Source of the DNA: Heterostelium multicystogenum
Lineage: Eukaryota; Evosea; Eumycetozoa; Acytosteliales; Acytosteliaceae
Assembly (NCBI GenBank): GCA_003667245.1
Contig: RCNN01000007.1
Location: 62,001-126,000, forward strand
Direction: 5' to 3'
DNA length: 64,000 nucleotides
In this document: piece by piece, positions 1 to 10,628 of the stretch
Layout of the letters: the number at the start of each line of letters is the position of its first letter
Position numbering within the stretch: the stretch's first letter is position 1
Program-made: the position numbers and the translations under genes
The notes under the pieces: generated by a model
What the model saw: only the letters and a program-made list of their open reading frames with translations
Database searches by the model: none
What the model was told of the DNA's origin: nothing

Positions 1-150
1 ATTGCACCTGTTTAATTGACCACCACAGTCATCAAAGATTTGATCATGGATGTCTTTAACCTGTTGAAATATATTGTTCCTCAACACTGCAGATTGCATA
101 ATTCTCCTAAAAAGAGAGAATGCACATTGTTGTCTATCTATCTGTTGCAT
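1..150 (-). CDS. 5' end of a dictyostelid IF..V-motif (ankyrin/FNIP-type) family protein, partial
   Basis: The minus strand opens with an ATG at 150, preceded in frame by a TAA, and stays open for 50 codons to the window edge. The residues read MQQIDRQQCAFSLFRRIM and continue with VLRNNIFQQVKDIHDQIFDD. The pattern 'basic-hydrophobic-R.-IF..V..IH' is the usual N-terminal signature of a large dictyostelid-specific family whose members carry ankyrin or FNIP repeats further on. The repeat part lies outside the window, so the subfamily cannot be given. The assignment rests on remembered family style rather than an alignment. The alternative is an unrelated hypothetical protein. Confidence 0.5.
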   Translation of the reverse strand, partial: MQQIDRQQCAFSLFRRIMQSAVLRNNIFQQVKDIHDQIFDDCGGQLNRCN

Positions 151-475
151 CGTATAATCAAATTAGGTTGCTATCTAATTTTCGAACAAAGCTTCAAATC
201 CTCCGGATCTACTTTTATCCGGTGTTGGCGAATTGGAAAATTAATAGAAATTTTATTATTGATTTTCTTTTAAATATGTATAAATAAATTGATGATTAAG
301 CTAAGATAGATATCCTTATTTATATTTCTATCGATTCCACTCTATCTTATATTATTTGTCTAGATCATTGTTGTTTTGATTTAAAACTGGTTGTAATACT
401 ATAGTTAATGGAGATGGAGTTGGTTAGATAAGGATGAGATGACAAACTTTAGTTTGTAAATGGTTGATTGAAATC

Positions 476-934
476 TTACAAGAATGCCAAGATGGATAAG
501 AAAAAGGTGGTAAAGAATGATGGCTTTGGTACGAAAGCGTCGTTACTAAGTGGTGGTGAGCATGTGCATGTAGCAGAAACTCTGTTGGCACCCTTGCATA
601 CACCATTCTTTTCGTTGATCAATGGTTCTGGGTTGTCGGCGTTTGGTACTGGGCACTCACCAACTGTGTTTATACCCTCGTCATATACACAAACACCTTG
701 TGATTTGAAAGCCGAGTCTTGACTTGTGATATTCTCGCTTGAGCACCATACGCAACATGCACCAGCAGTCACACATGTATCAAATGTATAACCTAAACAG
801 AAAAGCTTTGCTGGATTGTCCAACGAATTCTCTGATGAATCTTGTGACTTTACATAGTTATTCTCCAAAGTGATGACCAACAAGCCAACCATAAACAATG
901 TCTTAAAAGACAAATTCTTTACTGATATCTTCAT
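476..934 (-). CDS. small Cys-rich secreted, probably GPI-anchored protein
   Basis: A 152-residue single-exon ORF. Residues about 8-30 form a hydrophobic signal peptide (FKTLFMVGLLVITL). The mature part has two cysteine clusters, one with the run TCVTAGACCVWCSS and one near the C-terminus (CKGANRVSATCTCS). The order C..C..CC.WC..C recalls small PSI/EGF-like disulfide modules, but I cannot assign a named domain. The last 14 residues are again hydrophobic (FFTTFFLSILAFL) directly after a small-residue/proline stretch, which is the layout of a GPI-attachment signal. Two N-glycosylation sequons are possible. A surface or extracellular role is inferred. The plus-strand ORF over the same bases is a shadow. 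Confidence 0.6.
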   Translation of the reverse strand: MKISVKNLSFKTLFMVGLLVITLENNYVKSQDSSENSLDNPAKLFCLGYTFDTCVTAGACCVWCSSENITSQDSAFKSQGVCVYDEGINTVGECPVPNADNPEPLINEKNGVCKGANRVSATCTCSPPLSNDAFVPKPSFFTTFFLSILAFL

Positions 935-1589
935 CTTTATCTTTATATATATTATCTATCTATTTAAACTATTGATATTAAATTCTAGTAGATCTATCTA
1001 TCTATCAGTCTATCCTGTCTATCTAACTATCTATCTAGTTCTAAAACTATAAATTTATTCTAAAACGATCTAATCTTTAATTATTTACAACTACAACTAT
1101 ATAATATATAAATATAATATAAATACAAAAACTATAACAAACTAATATTCTATATTATTATATTATCAAGTTGGTTTTATATGATTGGAAAATGTCGTTA
1201 CACTATAACCCTGGGTTATTATCCATCAAATTTAAATCGAATTTTTTCATTTTTTTTAATTTTTGTTTTAAAAGATAGTACAATGCTTGGATTCAGCTCT
1301 TTTTCTTTGAATAAAATACAACTCTAATTTTGTTGTTGTTGTTGACAACGAAGTTGTAGTTTCAAATCTTAATTTATCATCTTTTAACTTTATTAGTTGG
1401 ACTTCCAACATAACAATAATCATCAGCTTTGCACAAAATACAATTAGATTCAATCTCTTATCAGATACAATACTATTACATCATTGATATAGTTTTTCTT
1501 GTTTTTCGAAATACACAATCTTACATACATATAATTTTAGTTCTTTTCTTTATTTGGTGTTATTCTCCTGCTAATTATATTTGATTTCT
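935..1589. other. intergenic, AT-rich
   Basis: It holds an upstream tract of imperfect TCTA tetranucleotide repeats (about 946-1040) and then plain A/T sequence. It probably contains the promoter of the Cys-rich gene. A 61-codon minus ORF inside has no coding character. Confidence 0.5.
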
Positions 1590-2488
1590 CTATGCAGATT
1601 GAACACCAAGTGGACCTAAAATATCATTGTTTTGTTGATATTGGATCTCACGATGCTCTCTATATCCATTCTTTGCTTTATAACGTATCTTGTTGATCTT
1701 TTCGTAGCTGTTTTCGTAGAGTTTATTCCACTCGTGGAGCAATCTAAGATTGGTCTCTTCAAAAACACGCAGACTCTCCTCCAGATCCTTCTTTAATCGC
1801 TCTCTGTAGTTGAAAGTGGTTCCATAGAGGCTCGCGATAATGTTGTCACGCTTGGTATCAATGGTTTCCTCCATTCTGTGGAAGAAGTTGGGGTGTTCAA
1901 CTTTGTTGGATCCCATGGATTGAGTCCGTGTGTAAAGTGTTCGAATCCCAAAAAATCGTTGTCGTGCGAGTGTCCACCGAGGTGTAGATGTGCATGGTTG
2001 TCAGCGCTGTGGGGATGGTGGACTGTTGGCGTGTGTCGAATGGTCATCTCCTCATGACTCATTGGATGAGAAGGCTGATATACCTGAGGCTGTTGTTGCT
2101 GTATTGCCGCTTTATCCTTTGATAGTAGGTTGAGGAATTTATGATAGAGGATTGAACCCAACTGGGTTGTTGTGTGCATGGGTGGATCGGGCGTTGGCTG
2201 ATACATGCTGCCATATATACTATAGAGAAGCAACGCAACTAAAATGGGTGAAAGATATCTCACACTCTTTCTAACGAGTGAATCACCTTGTGAAAAATTG
2301 GCGCTTGCTCTTCTCTCATTGCTCCTATCGGCGGATCCATCAAATATCGTTCTACTCGTTGTGGTGGTGGTTGTAGTAGTCATTGTTCCAGATGGATTTC
2401 TATATTCTTTCTCTATGGTTCTTGATGTGGTGGAGCCAGTCACACCTCTGTCTCTTACAACATTACTTTCTTTTGTTTTAGTCGACAT
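1590..2488 (-). CDS. single-pass membrane protein, His/Ser/Thr-rich, with one apparent frameshift
   Basis: Two overlapping minus frames join near 1895-1915. The N-terminal part (from ATG 2488) is Ser/Thr-rich with an eight-threonine run, then one transmembrane segment (YLSPILVALLLYSIYGSMY, about residues 78-96), a Gln run and a His-rich stretch (HHPHSADNHAHLHLGGHSH). It reaches GLNPWDPTKLNTP. The second frame resumes at NFFHRMEETIDTKRDN and gives a charged helical tail ending ILGPLGVQSA. The switch falls at an ACCCC run, and no GT-AG pair explains it, so a one-base error is the likeliest cause. The helical tail (R-E-R-L-K-K-D-L-E-E-S) may be a coiled coil. I do not recognise the family. Confidence 0.55.
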
Positions 2489-3574
2489 TCTATTTTTGAA
2501 ATTTCCTAATCCAAAATCCTATTCCAATGACAATACCAATACCAATGCCAATACCAATACCAATTCTAATATCAAACTAAAACTAATAATAATAATATTG
2601 TATATATTTTAAATTTAAATTAAATTTACAGTTAATTTAAAAAAGAAATTAAATTAATTAAATTAATATTTATTGAATGCCAATATCATTATCAAACAAT
2701 TAACAATGCCATTCACTCATTCTTTTATCTTCTTTTTCATCCATTCATTTAAAAATTATATAAAAGGATAAAAGTGAGTACAGTTGATAGCTAATACAGA
2801 TATTTAAATGCAAAACACTGCAGTGTTTTTATCTATAGTTCAGATCTCATTTCCATTGTTGGATTTTTATCATTATATAAATAGAGTGTGGTAAAGTGTG
2901 GACATTTAATTTGTTGATAATAATTTTTATTGAATAGTAGTAGTGTTATATGTTTTTTGAATGAATATAATTACATTTAAAACTATCGATAATGTACTTG
3001 ATTAAATATCTTTGTATCTATATTTAAATTCTTGTATTTTTGGATCTGAGTTTTAAACTATTTATTTATTCTTTTATATATGTGTTAAACATAAAACTAA
3101 CTATATAGTTTTGAAACGATGTATCATGTATGATATAATACATACTATGGATGTTTTTTTGTTACCAGGATGCATGCACGGAATCTGAAAAAAAACAAAA
3201 CGAAACATTATATGTGGTGACATGGTGTAATCAATAAATGAAGTCGAAATTTCCTTTTTTGTGATTAAGATTCAATTGTTTATTCAAAAAATGACCTTGT
3301 AAAATGGTTTGGTATCGATTTCAAATAAATATTTGGTCATTTTAATTAAAGTACTTAAATATGATTAATTTGGTTCATTAATTAGTCTATATGTATTACT
3401 TATTACACTTAAAGTTACACGTTTTTTTAACTCTTCACATTTTAGTTCTTGATACATTGAACCAAGTAATATTAATTGATGAATGGAGTCATCAAGTATT
3501 TCTAACAGTTCTCTATAAGATTTTGAAGTTGTATAAAGACGACATAAACTTGTGCTTGGTATTTTAACTTGATT
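2489..3574. other. intergenic, AT-rich
   Basis: More than 1 kb of A/T sequence between two minus-strand genes. It includes a short 'AATACCAATACCAATGCC' type repeat at 2530-2570 that lies in the 5' leader of the membrane-protein gene. I see no coding exon, tRNA or strong hairpin. Confidence 0.5.
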
Positions 3575-4405
3575 TTAATATTGTTTATATAGATCTCTTA
3601 ATTCTTTTGTTAATTTATGTATGGGAATACCAGTGACATTATAATAACATCCATTAATTGATTTAATAAATGAAGTTGCTGTTACCTCTTGAATTCCATA
3701 TCCACCTGCTTTATCACTATATAATTTGATGTTAATGTTTAATGATATTATTATTAATATTTTGAAATAATGAGAATTAGAGTAAGTAGGAACATACAGT
3801 GGTTTATAATTATCTACATAATAGCTGATTAATTCACTTGTTAGGTTGTCAAATTCGACATCTGTTGCTTCGTAGAATGATTTTGAAATCGGTTGTTTAT
3901 CTGGTGATGATGTATTTGTCAATATTAAATGAACTCCTGTGTATACTGTATGTTTGCGTCCGCTCAACTCTGCAAGCATCTCTTTGGCATGTTCGATAGA
4001 TTTTGGCTTTTCCAATATCTTGTTTCCAAGTACGACAATGCTATCTGCACCAATAATGATATTAGGTGTATCATTCGCAGCTTTGAGCTTCTCATATACA
4101 TCTTCGGTTTTATGCTTTGCTGTGGTCACAGCATAATCGTGTACGTTCTCAAACATCGACTTATCAAGATTCTCTTCAAATGTAGAAGGTACCACCTTAA
4201 ATTGAAGTCCCAATTGCTTTAAATATTCGACTCTTCTAGGAGAACCTTTATTTAAACAAGAGCAGTAAGTCCAAAGATAGTATTAGAAATTGTATAACAA
4301 TCAAATAAAGATATAAAGATATAGATCATATACAATATATTGATTCATACCAGATGCAAGTACCACATTTAGCTTGTTTAGTTGTTCTAATATATCTAAA
4401 ATCAT
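3575..4405 (-). CDS. Maf-like nucleotide pyrophosphatase (three exons)
   Basis: Exons 4351-4405, 3798-4245 and 3717-minus-1 down to 3575 (3575-3716) join to about 214 residues, the normal length of Maf proteins. Exon 1 ends in VVLAS and exon 2 begins GSPRRVEYLKQLG, restoring the family's N-terminal S.SPRR..L motif. Further on are NIIIGADSIVVLGNKILEKP (the conserved acidic substrate pocket), SGRKHTVYTGV and, across the second junction, YKPLDKAGGYGIQ, the Maf signature. The second intron (3717-3797, 81 bases, GTATGT...ATATAG) is a multiple of three without a stop, so a naive ORF reads through it and inserts 27 foreign residues. Family members hydrolyse non-canonical dTTP/UTP or m7GTP; which one is used here is unknown. 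Confidence 0.88.
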
Positions 4406-4650
4406 TTTGTATCGATGATAAGTAATAGGTTTAATAATGCAGTAGATGTTTATCTTATCTCTTGCAATATTGTTTTAGATTGCAATCGCGATTTTAAAAT
4501 GAATGTCTAATGAATTTTGAGAACATCTCTTGATATTATATTATAATTTATTAACATTTATTTATATATATGAATAGCTGTTATTTACATTTACATTTAG
4601 TTTAGTTTAGTTTATATACATTGCTGTTTTGGTGTCGCTCACCTTATTAA

Positions 4651-5315
4651 TTAATGCTTTTTAAATATGCTGTGTAGCAAACTGCTGAAAATGGAAAATG
4701 GTCCACCATTAAAGAATGATATTGCCTTAAAAACAATAAATGTAAGAGTTGCAATGAATATGTACTTGATAACCTTGTAGATGGTGTAGTACAAATTTCT
4801 TACACCATTCAGACTCTCAACAAATGGCAGATATTTCTGGGCCATGATCATCAAGTCATATTTCTCATTCATCCAACACAATGTTGCTGTTGGTATAAAT
4901 CCTAAACCAGGTATCTAGAGTTTGAGAAGTTAGTACATAGAGCGTGAATCTAAGACAACAACTAATTGCATACAGTCTCTTCTACAAACGATAGCATGAC
5001 TCCGAATGAACTACCGTAGAGTCTATAGATCAGATAGGAGCTAATGGTTGGCCACATTGCAAAGCCAAACACCGGTATAAATTGAGTGAATATACCGATG
5101 ATATCCAAAGCAACACTCATGAGCAGTCGTGGGAATGGGTCAGTAGGGATTGGGATGCTTCGAATGAAGGGAAGCTTTGAGAAGAGTCCTTCATTGTGAT
5201 CTCTGTATTGATGATGATGTGGACTGGCTTTTGCGTTTCTCGACTTCATATCGTCTTCGAAGCCAACATCGGGATGCACAGTGGTAGTGCTAGAATTTTT
5301 TCTATAGTAAGACAT
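4651..5315 (-). CDS. multi-pass membrane protein, about 201 aa (two exons)
   Basis: Exon 1 is 4974-5315 and exon 2 is 4651-4914. The 59-base intron is GTATGC...CTCTAG with phase 0. The N-terminal 45 residues are polar and His-rich. Hydrophobic segments follow: LLMSVALDIIGIFTQFIPVFGF, MWPTISSYLIYRLYG, an IPGLGFIPTATLCW stretch that spans the splice junction, and a C-terminal helix IFIATLTFIVFKAISFF. The repeated hydrophobic 'IP.FG/IPGLG' motifs, one in each half, suggest an internal pseudo-duplication around re-entrant loops. I do not recognise a named family. Topology and localisation are inferred only. Confidence 0.65.
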
Positions 5316-5910
5316 TTCTCTCTCTATCTCTTCTGTAAATATGAAAATGCGATGATGCGATTGTCGTATTTAATGAATCTTAGGGGAATTCATGCAATGC
5401 AATAAATAAATATATTTAAATTAATTAAACTAGACTATTTTAAACTCATTTGGTCTATGAAAAATTAAAATAAATATAAATCCAGATCTTGACATATATA
5501 AAGTTACTTTTTTAGGTCAATTGACATCCCATTTGTATTTACAGATAAATATTATTATTATTTCAGCAAATGACTTTGATTTGCATAGGTAACATTATAA
5601 ATATAATAGAAATGATCTATATCAATCATTTAGAAATTGAACATATTAAAAAGAATTGATTAATACCTTTCTAATGAATCTACCTGTTCGAAGACTTATA
5701 GTTTTTGAACTTATAATAATAATAATAATAATAATAAATGTAATGAGTAATTAATTATAGTTATAGTTATAATAAATAGAGGTAGAGAGTACCAAATATT
5801 TTAAAAATAAAAATAAACAGATATGTAATTTATCTAAGTGTACAATTTATTGTGAGTCTTCTATGAAAAAAGAATATATGGATTGATTTTAAAATAGAGT
5901 GTAATATATT
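5316..5910. other. intergenic, AT-rich with an AAT repeat
   Basis: It holds the 5' side of the membrane-protein gene. A perfect AAT/ATA trinucleotide tract sits at about 5708-5737. There is no coding exon that I can support. Confidence 0.45.
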
Positions 5911-6413
5911 ATGGAGAAGGTAGAGATTTTAACTCTTCAATTGTTGGGTAAGGTAAAAGTATATTCATTGGTATTTCATTGTCTCTTTCAAATTTATGGG
6001 AGAATACCGTAGAGTTATATTACGATATCATCAAATGTGTTTGAATTATGAAATCATTTAATTGGATTTTGATAATGGTGTTTATTTTATTTTTTTTTAT
6101 GATGCTCCTCAATTGTCAAGTGTTATTTGTTTATTCTTTAGTCATTTTCTTTCCTTGTATAACTTAAAATTTTTGTACTTACTCCAAATCGTACTCCTTC
6201 CAGAGAAATTCTACGCCTACTGTAAAGCAAACAATTGGAAAGATGTTATGGAAACCTCCAAAAATGATGGGTGGATTCGATAAGAGCAAAGTAAATTGTA
6301 CCTTTAAGATAGGATCACTCAGTAAGATCATTATAGGAGATGTAGCAATTAGAAAGAAAAAACAACTTGATCTTTATTTTATTGAAAAGGGGTTGGTTTG
6401 TAAAATCTGTTAA
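5911..6413 (+). CDS. possible small two-exon gene, doubtful
   Basis: An ATG at 5911 starts MEKVEILTLQLLG and meets a GTAAGG donor near 5948. After a good acceptor (CTTCCAG, about 6203), the sequence is open for about 70 codons: RNSTPTVKQTIGKMLWKPP followed by KMMGGFDKSKVNCTFKIG, then a stop near 6413. Base composition in the second part is richer than in the flanks, which favours coding. The exon pairing is a guess, and a competing first exon with a signal-like MVFILFFFMMLL starts at about 6076. No family is recognised. Confidence 0.25.
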
Positions 6414-6567
6414 TCCATTCCAGTGAATTGATCCCTCAATGATTGGAGTGCAGTACATATGAAAGATAAAATTTCATATATAATTTTAAATGAATCCTCA
6501 TTGTTTTTTGATTCAATGATAGTTGTCCAACCCCTAATAGTGACCAAATTTTGGGTTATTAGATTAG

Positions 6568-7493
6568 CTAAATTTTGTCATCATTGAGATGAAAAGCTTT
6601 AATTATCTCTCCAATGAGCTCATGGATCTTTTGGTTGTCTCTTTTAGGAAGGGCATCCATCAAAAGTCTAAATAGCAATGTTAAAGACACTTGGAGCCTC
6701 AAGAATGGAATTGATAAAATCATAGTTTCTCGAAGTTTCACATATTTTGATTCTTTCAGAATAGAATTAGTTATTTTTATATTAACACAAGAATAACTGA
6801 CTTACTTGGCAATCTATAAAGGATATCAACTACTTCTTGATGTATATTATATTGCTTTTTACTGAGTTTCTTAATGTTCGAAATGAATTCGCTGGTTTGG
6901 TCAATGATTGATTGTGTCATGTTGGAATAAATAGAGTGTTCCAAAAAGAAATTGTAGTATTGAAAAATTGTGTCCATAGTTCCATACATTTGTACTACAA
7001 TTAAACGATACAAAGTGACTACACCAATGTCTTGTGAACCACCAATTTCTCTTATAACTTCATCCAGTGCTATTGTTAATGGATAGCTTGAATGGTTTTT
7101 CAACTAATGAAAAGGAAATATACAAAATAAAAGAATAAGAAAAAGAATTGTTAGAACTGAATTCTACATAGATTCATTGGTTTGACGCTTACAGGAGGTA
7201 AAACCTTTGCGTGGTTGACGGAGGCCATATAGAATTCTGGCCAAAGGAGTCCTAATGGAAGGGTAATCATTTGATATATTATCTACCACTAGCCCTGGAG
7301 TCAACAAATAGCTTCCAGTAATTTGAGAATCAAGGAGTAATTTGTACTGATAATCATTTTTTGGAATTTCTAGGAGGTTGATAATATCTAAGGTAGTAGT
7401 TTGATAAGTGAGGGTTTTTGTATCCTTAGAGTGAATATAAGGGGCTGAAGATGGTGAGTTGGATGTTATTTTATTATTGTTTTGTTGTGACAT
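6568..7493 (-). CDS. helical protein of unknown function (three exons, one frame break)
   Basis: Exon 1 is 7193-7493, exon 2 is 6806-7103 and exon 3 is 6568-6752. The junctions (GTAAGC/TAG and GTAAGT/AAAG) keep the frame. Exon 1 begins MSQQNNNKITSNSPSSAP, then changes frame near 7270 to LPLGLLWPEFYMASVNHAK, which leads in phase into exon 2 (PPLKNHSSYPLTIALDEV). The change could be an indel or a small unresolved intron. Exons 2-3 are rich in amphipathic helices (TLYRLIVVQMYGTMDTIFQY, LSIPFLRLQVSLTLLFRLLM), like an alpha-solenoid or a subunit of a large complex. I could not match it to a family. A plus-strand ORF over exon 3 is a shadow. Confidence 0.5.
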
Positions 7494-8253
7494 TTTAAAA
7501 AATTGTGAATAAAATACAAAAAGAAGAGATAATCAAATAAATAACCATTTTTGATGAAAAAAGAAATAAAAACTAAATAAATTATTACAATAATCAATAA
7601 TTGGTCATTGGTATTGGTAATTATTATTACCAATCTACATATAAAAACAAGTAAATGAATTGAAAGATTTAATTTTAAAATTCCTATGTATTTTCTTTGG
7701 GGACACTAATATAAATTTACTAAAAATATTGTATCTGTGAAATGAAGTATATTGATCGAACAGTGGATCTTTCAACTAGATTCTTCCACTGACCATGGTC
7801 ACAGAGAACTCTCCTCCTGTAAGTGGAAAGATGAGTGCAAACTCCTTTGATTCATGAGGAATCCGGATTCCTGGTTTTCTACTTGGTGGAATCAATTGAC
7901 CTAGGCATTATTGATTGAATGGAATATGATGTTCCAAACTAGGAATTGAAATTCTTCATTTGGAATTATATTAAGACCCAATTTTACATGTATGATAATA
8001 GAACACTTCATAACAATTAAAGTCAATAGGAAACAGCTTGGAAGGGTGAGTTGTTACTTGGAGTTTTGTTTTGTGTTGTGGTATTTAAAGCAAAAAAAAG
8101 TCAAAATTAAAAATTGAAGATCATTTTTTAATTTACAATTTAATTTGAGAAATATAATTTATTGGTGGAATAACACCTTTATCATACACATATTATCATT
8201 TTGATAAATAGATTAGATAAAGCTAGATAGATAGATAGATAGATAGATAGAAA
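7494..8253. other. intergenic between divergent genes, with a relic-like segment
   Basis: The 5' regions of the unknown helical gene (-) and UCHL5 (+). The stretch 7770-8050 is noticeably less AT-rich than normal spacer. On the minus strand 7776-7900 reads as a plausible terminal exon (see findings). A TAGA tetranucleotide repeat (about 8224-8250) abuts the UCHL5 start codon. Confidence 0.4.
8224..8250. repeat. (TAGA)n microsatellite
   Basis: About 6.5 perfect TAGA units immediately upstream of the UCHL5 ATG, inside its 5' leader. Confidence 0.9.
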
Positions 8254-9532
8254 ATGAGTGACAGTGGATGGTGCACAATTGAAAGTGATCCTGGTGTATT
8301 TACAGAGCTTATTGAGAAAATAGGTGTCAAAGATGTACAAGTCGAAGAACTCTACATGTTGGACCCATCTGAATTCAATAAATTAAAGTAACTATCAGCT
8401 CTGCAATGATTTAAGACTGTTCGCATTGCAATACATCAATACTAACTCTCGAACGAATCGGTTAGACCAATATACGGATTGATCTTTTTGTTCAAATGGC
8501 AATCAACAGCTGATGATCGTCAACCTGCCGAAAATGAAAATCTGTTCTTTGCCAATCAAGTGATCAACAATGCATGTGCAACACAAGCCATCCTCTCTAT
8601 TCTTCTCAACAGTCCCGATATCGATATTGGTGATGAGCTTAACAATCTGAAACAATTCACTACTGGTTTTCCACCCATGGTAAGTAATAATTAGAGTGGA
8701 CCTCTGGCCGTACCTCAGAATTCTAATGATATTGCGACACTATAGATGAAAGGAGAGGCTATCGGTGAATTGAATATTCTTAGAGAAACACACAATAGTT
8801 TTGCAAGGTATGTTCCTTAAGGAGTAGTTTAGTTCATAGTTTTAGAAGCTCTTGCATATTGACAATGATAATCATAATATTAGACCTGAACCATTTATAT
8901 TTGGATCAAAGCCAGCTAAAAAAGATGATGATGTATTCCATTTCATTAGTTATATTCCATTTGAGGGCAAAATCTACGAGTTGGACGGATTGAAACCAGG
9001 CCCTTTCTGTTTGGGAGAATGCACCCAAGATGATTGGCTCGAAAAGGTATCACCAATTATACAAAAGAGAATTGAAAAATACAGCGCAACAGAGATTAGA
9101 TTCAACTTGATGGCAGTCATCAAGAATCGTCAGACCATATATCGCGAACAATTGTCACACTTTGAGAAAAAGAAGAACGCAATTCTCCTGAGTCTCTCTC
9201 AAATGGACACCTCTGTAGAGTCTCAAATGGACACCTCTGTAGAGTCTCAAATGGAGATCGACAAAGCACCATCGTCAGACGATTTCGTACTGCCAAAAGA
9301 CAAAGACCAATTGGACGCACTGTTGGTTGAGTGCGAGACCAACATCGAAGACCTCAAACACAACATCAGCACAGAGCAAGAAAAGTTCAAGCAGTGGAAG
9401 AATGAAAACATTCGCAGAAAACACAATTACATTCCATTGATTATCAACCTACTAAAGATATTGGCTGAGAAAGAGCAGTTGGTTTCACTGATTCAAAAAG
9501 CAAAAGAAAAAGAAAGCAAATCCAATAAATAA
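8254..9532 (+). CDS. uchl5: ubiquitin carboxyl-terminal hydrolase UCHL5/UCH37 (four exons)
   Basis: Exons 8254-8387, 8466-8679, 8746-8807 and 8884-9532 give 352 residues. The peptidase C12 core is unmistakable: [20 protein letters not shown] at the N-terminus, [12 protein letters not shown], the active-site region [20 protein letters not shown] (nucleophile Cys in NNACA), HNSFARPEPF, the catalytic His in [24 protein letters not shown], and [13 protein letters not shown]. The C-terminal ULD/KEKE-like helical tail ([31 protein letters not shown]) is the part that in animals binds RPN13/ADRM1 on the 19S proteasome or INO80. It removes ubiquitin from chain ends. In the linker, the 8-residue unit SQMDTSVE occurs twice in tandem. 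The third junction needs the acceptor at 8882-8883, and a longer ORF upstream of it is intron. Confidence 0.95.
9205..9252 (+). repeat. 24-base tandem duplication inside UCHL5
   Basis: Two near-identical copies of the unit TCTCAAATGGACACCTCTG + TAGAG encode SQMDTSVE twice, followed by a partial third start (SQMEI). It is in frame and lies in the linker before the C-terminal helical domain. Confidence 0.85.
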
Positions 9533-10628
9533 ATCAACTCAACAACTCCTATAGCATAACATTGTAAGTCAAACATCTCAAGTCACTTGGACAAACAAAC
9601 CCACAAAACAAAAACATAGGAACATAGGAATGAATACAATACAATGATGTAACAACATAATCTAACAGAAACATAAATAGAACAGATACACATGAGAACA
9701 CAGAACAAATTGTAAATAAACAATGTTTGAACATTGTTGTTGTTGTTGTTGTTGCTATTGTTGTTATTGTTGTTGTAGTAATATCATTGTTTTATATTTT
9801 TATTTTGTAAATAATAATAAAAATATAAAACAAAACATGATATCAAATAATAAAATAAAGATAAGTCGTAGTTATTTTATACCTAAAGCATCAACAGTTA
9901 ACCAATGTTAAAGTGATAATATTAATATTGGTCACTGTAATAAACAACAGAAATAGATACAGTATGTAATAATTATAAAAGACATAACGTTATTGTTTAC
10001 ACACTACTGATTTGAAAAGGGGAAAAAGAAAAAATTTAATTTAATTAAAAAAATTGGTGTGTGTATGTTGTATAAAAAATGCTATTTCTGATATTTTAAA
10101 CCATTTTGAAAATAAAACAAAACAAAACATAAACATACTATTTTATTTTCAATAAACAAGTTTTCGAACTTCACCCATTCATTTATTTTATTATTAGATG
10201 TTTGGGTTTATAAATTGCACACAAACCACCAACAACAACCGCAAACACACACAGTTCACCACACTTTCATAATCATCATTTTTAAATAGCTTCTTTCAAA
10301 ATCCAATTAATTAACATTCTGAAAAATCAAATTAATTGATCGATCAATTAATTAATTTTAGACATTCCTATTTTACAATTACAGAACCATCAAAACTCCT
10401 AGACACTCCAATCAAAAATAAACCAAGAAACCAACCAGAGTTACACAAGAAGATCTGTCTATATATCTATATCTATGTATAAATAATATTCTTCTCACAA
10501 TCTGACAATCATCCAATTATAATTTATATTTCCAATTGTTAAAGATTTCATTTCAGATGATTAATCATAGATATATGAAGTTATTATTCATTGTTCAGTT
10601 AGATATAGATAAATAGATAGATATAGAT
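9533..10628. other. intergenic, AT-rich
   Basis: 3' region of UCHL5 and 5' region of INTS1. It contains a TTG repeat (about 9733-9777) that produces a meaningless poly-Cys ORF, and long A/T tracts. No tRNA or coding exon is visible. Confidence 0.5.

Noticed and set aside
16..273. 85-codon plus-strand ORF at the left edge
   Set aside because: It overlaps the better-supported minus-strand 5' gene end, and its composition is that of the complementary strand.
1920..1950. GTTCGAATCCC motif resembling a tRNA T-arm
   Set aside because: It lies inside a minus-strand coding region, with no cloverleaf or anticodon arm upstream.
6614..6796. 60-codon plus ORF
   Set aside because: It is a shadow of the minus-strand exon 6568-6752, which is supported by splice phase.
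9723..9911. ORF with a poly-Cys start
   Set aside because: It arises from a TTG trinucleotide repeat, and the rest is A/T noise.
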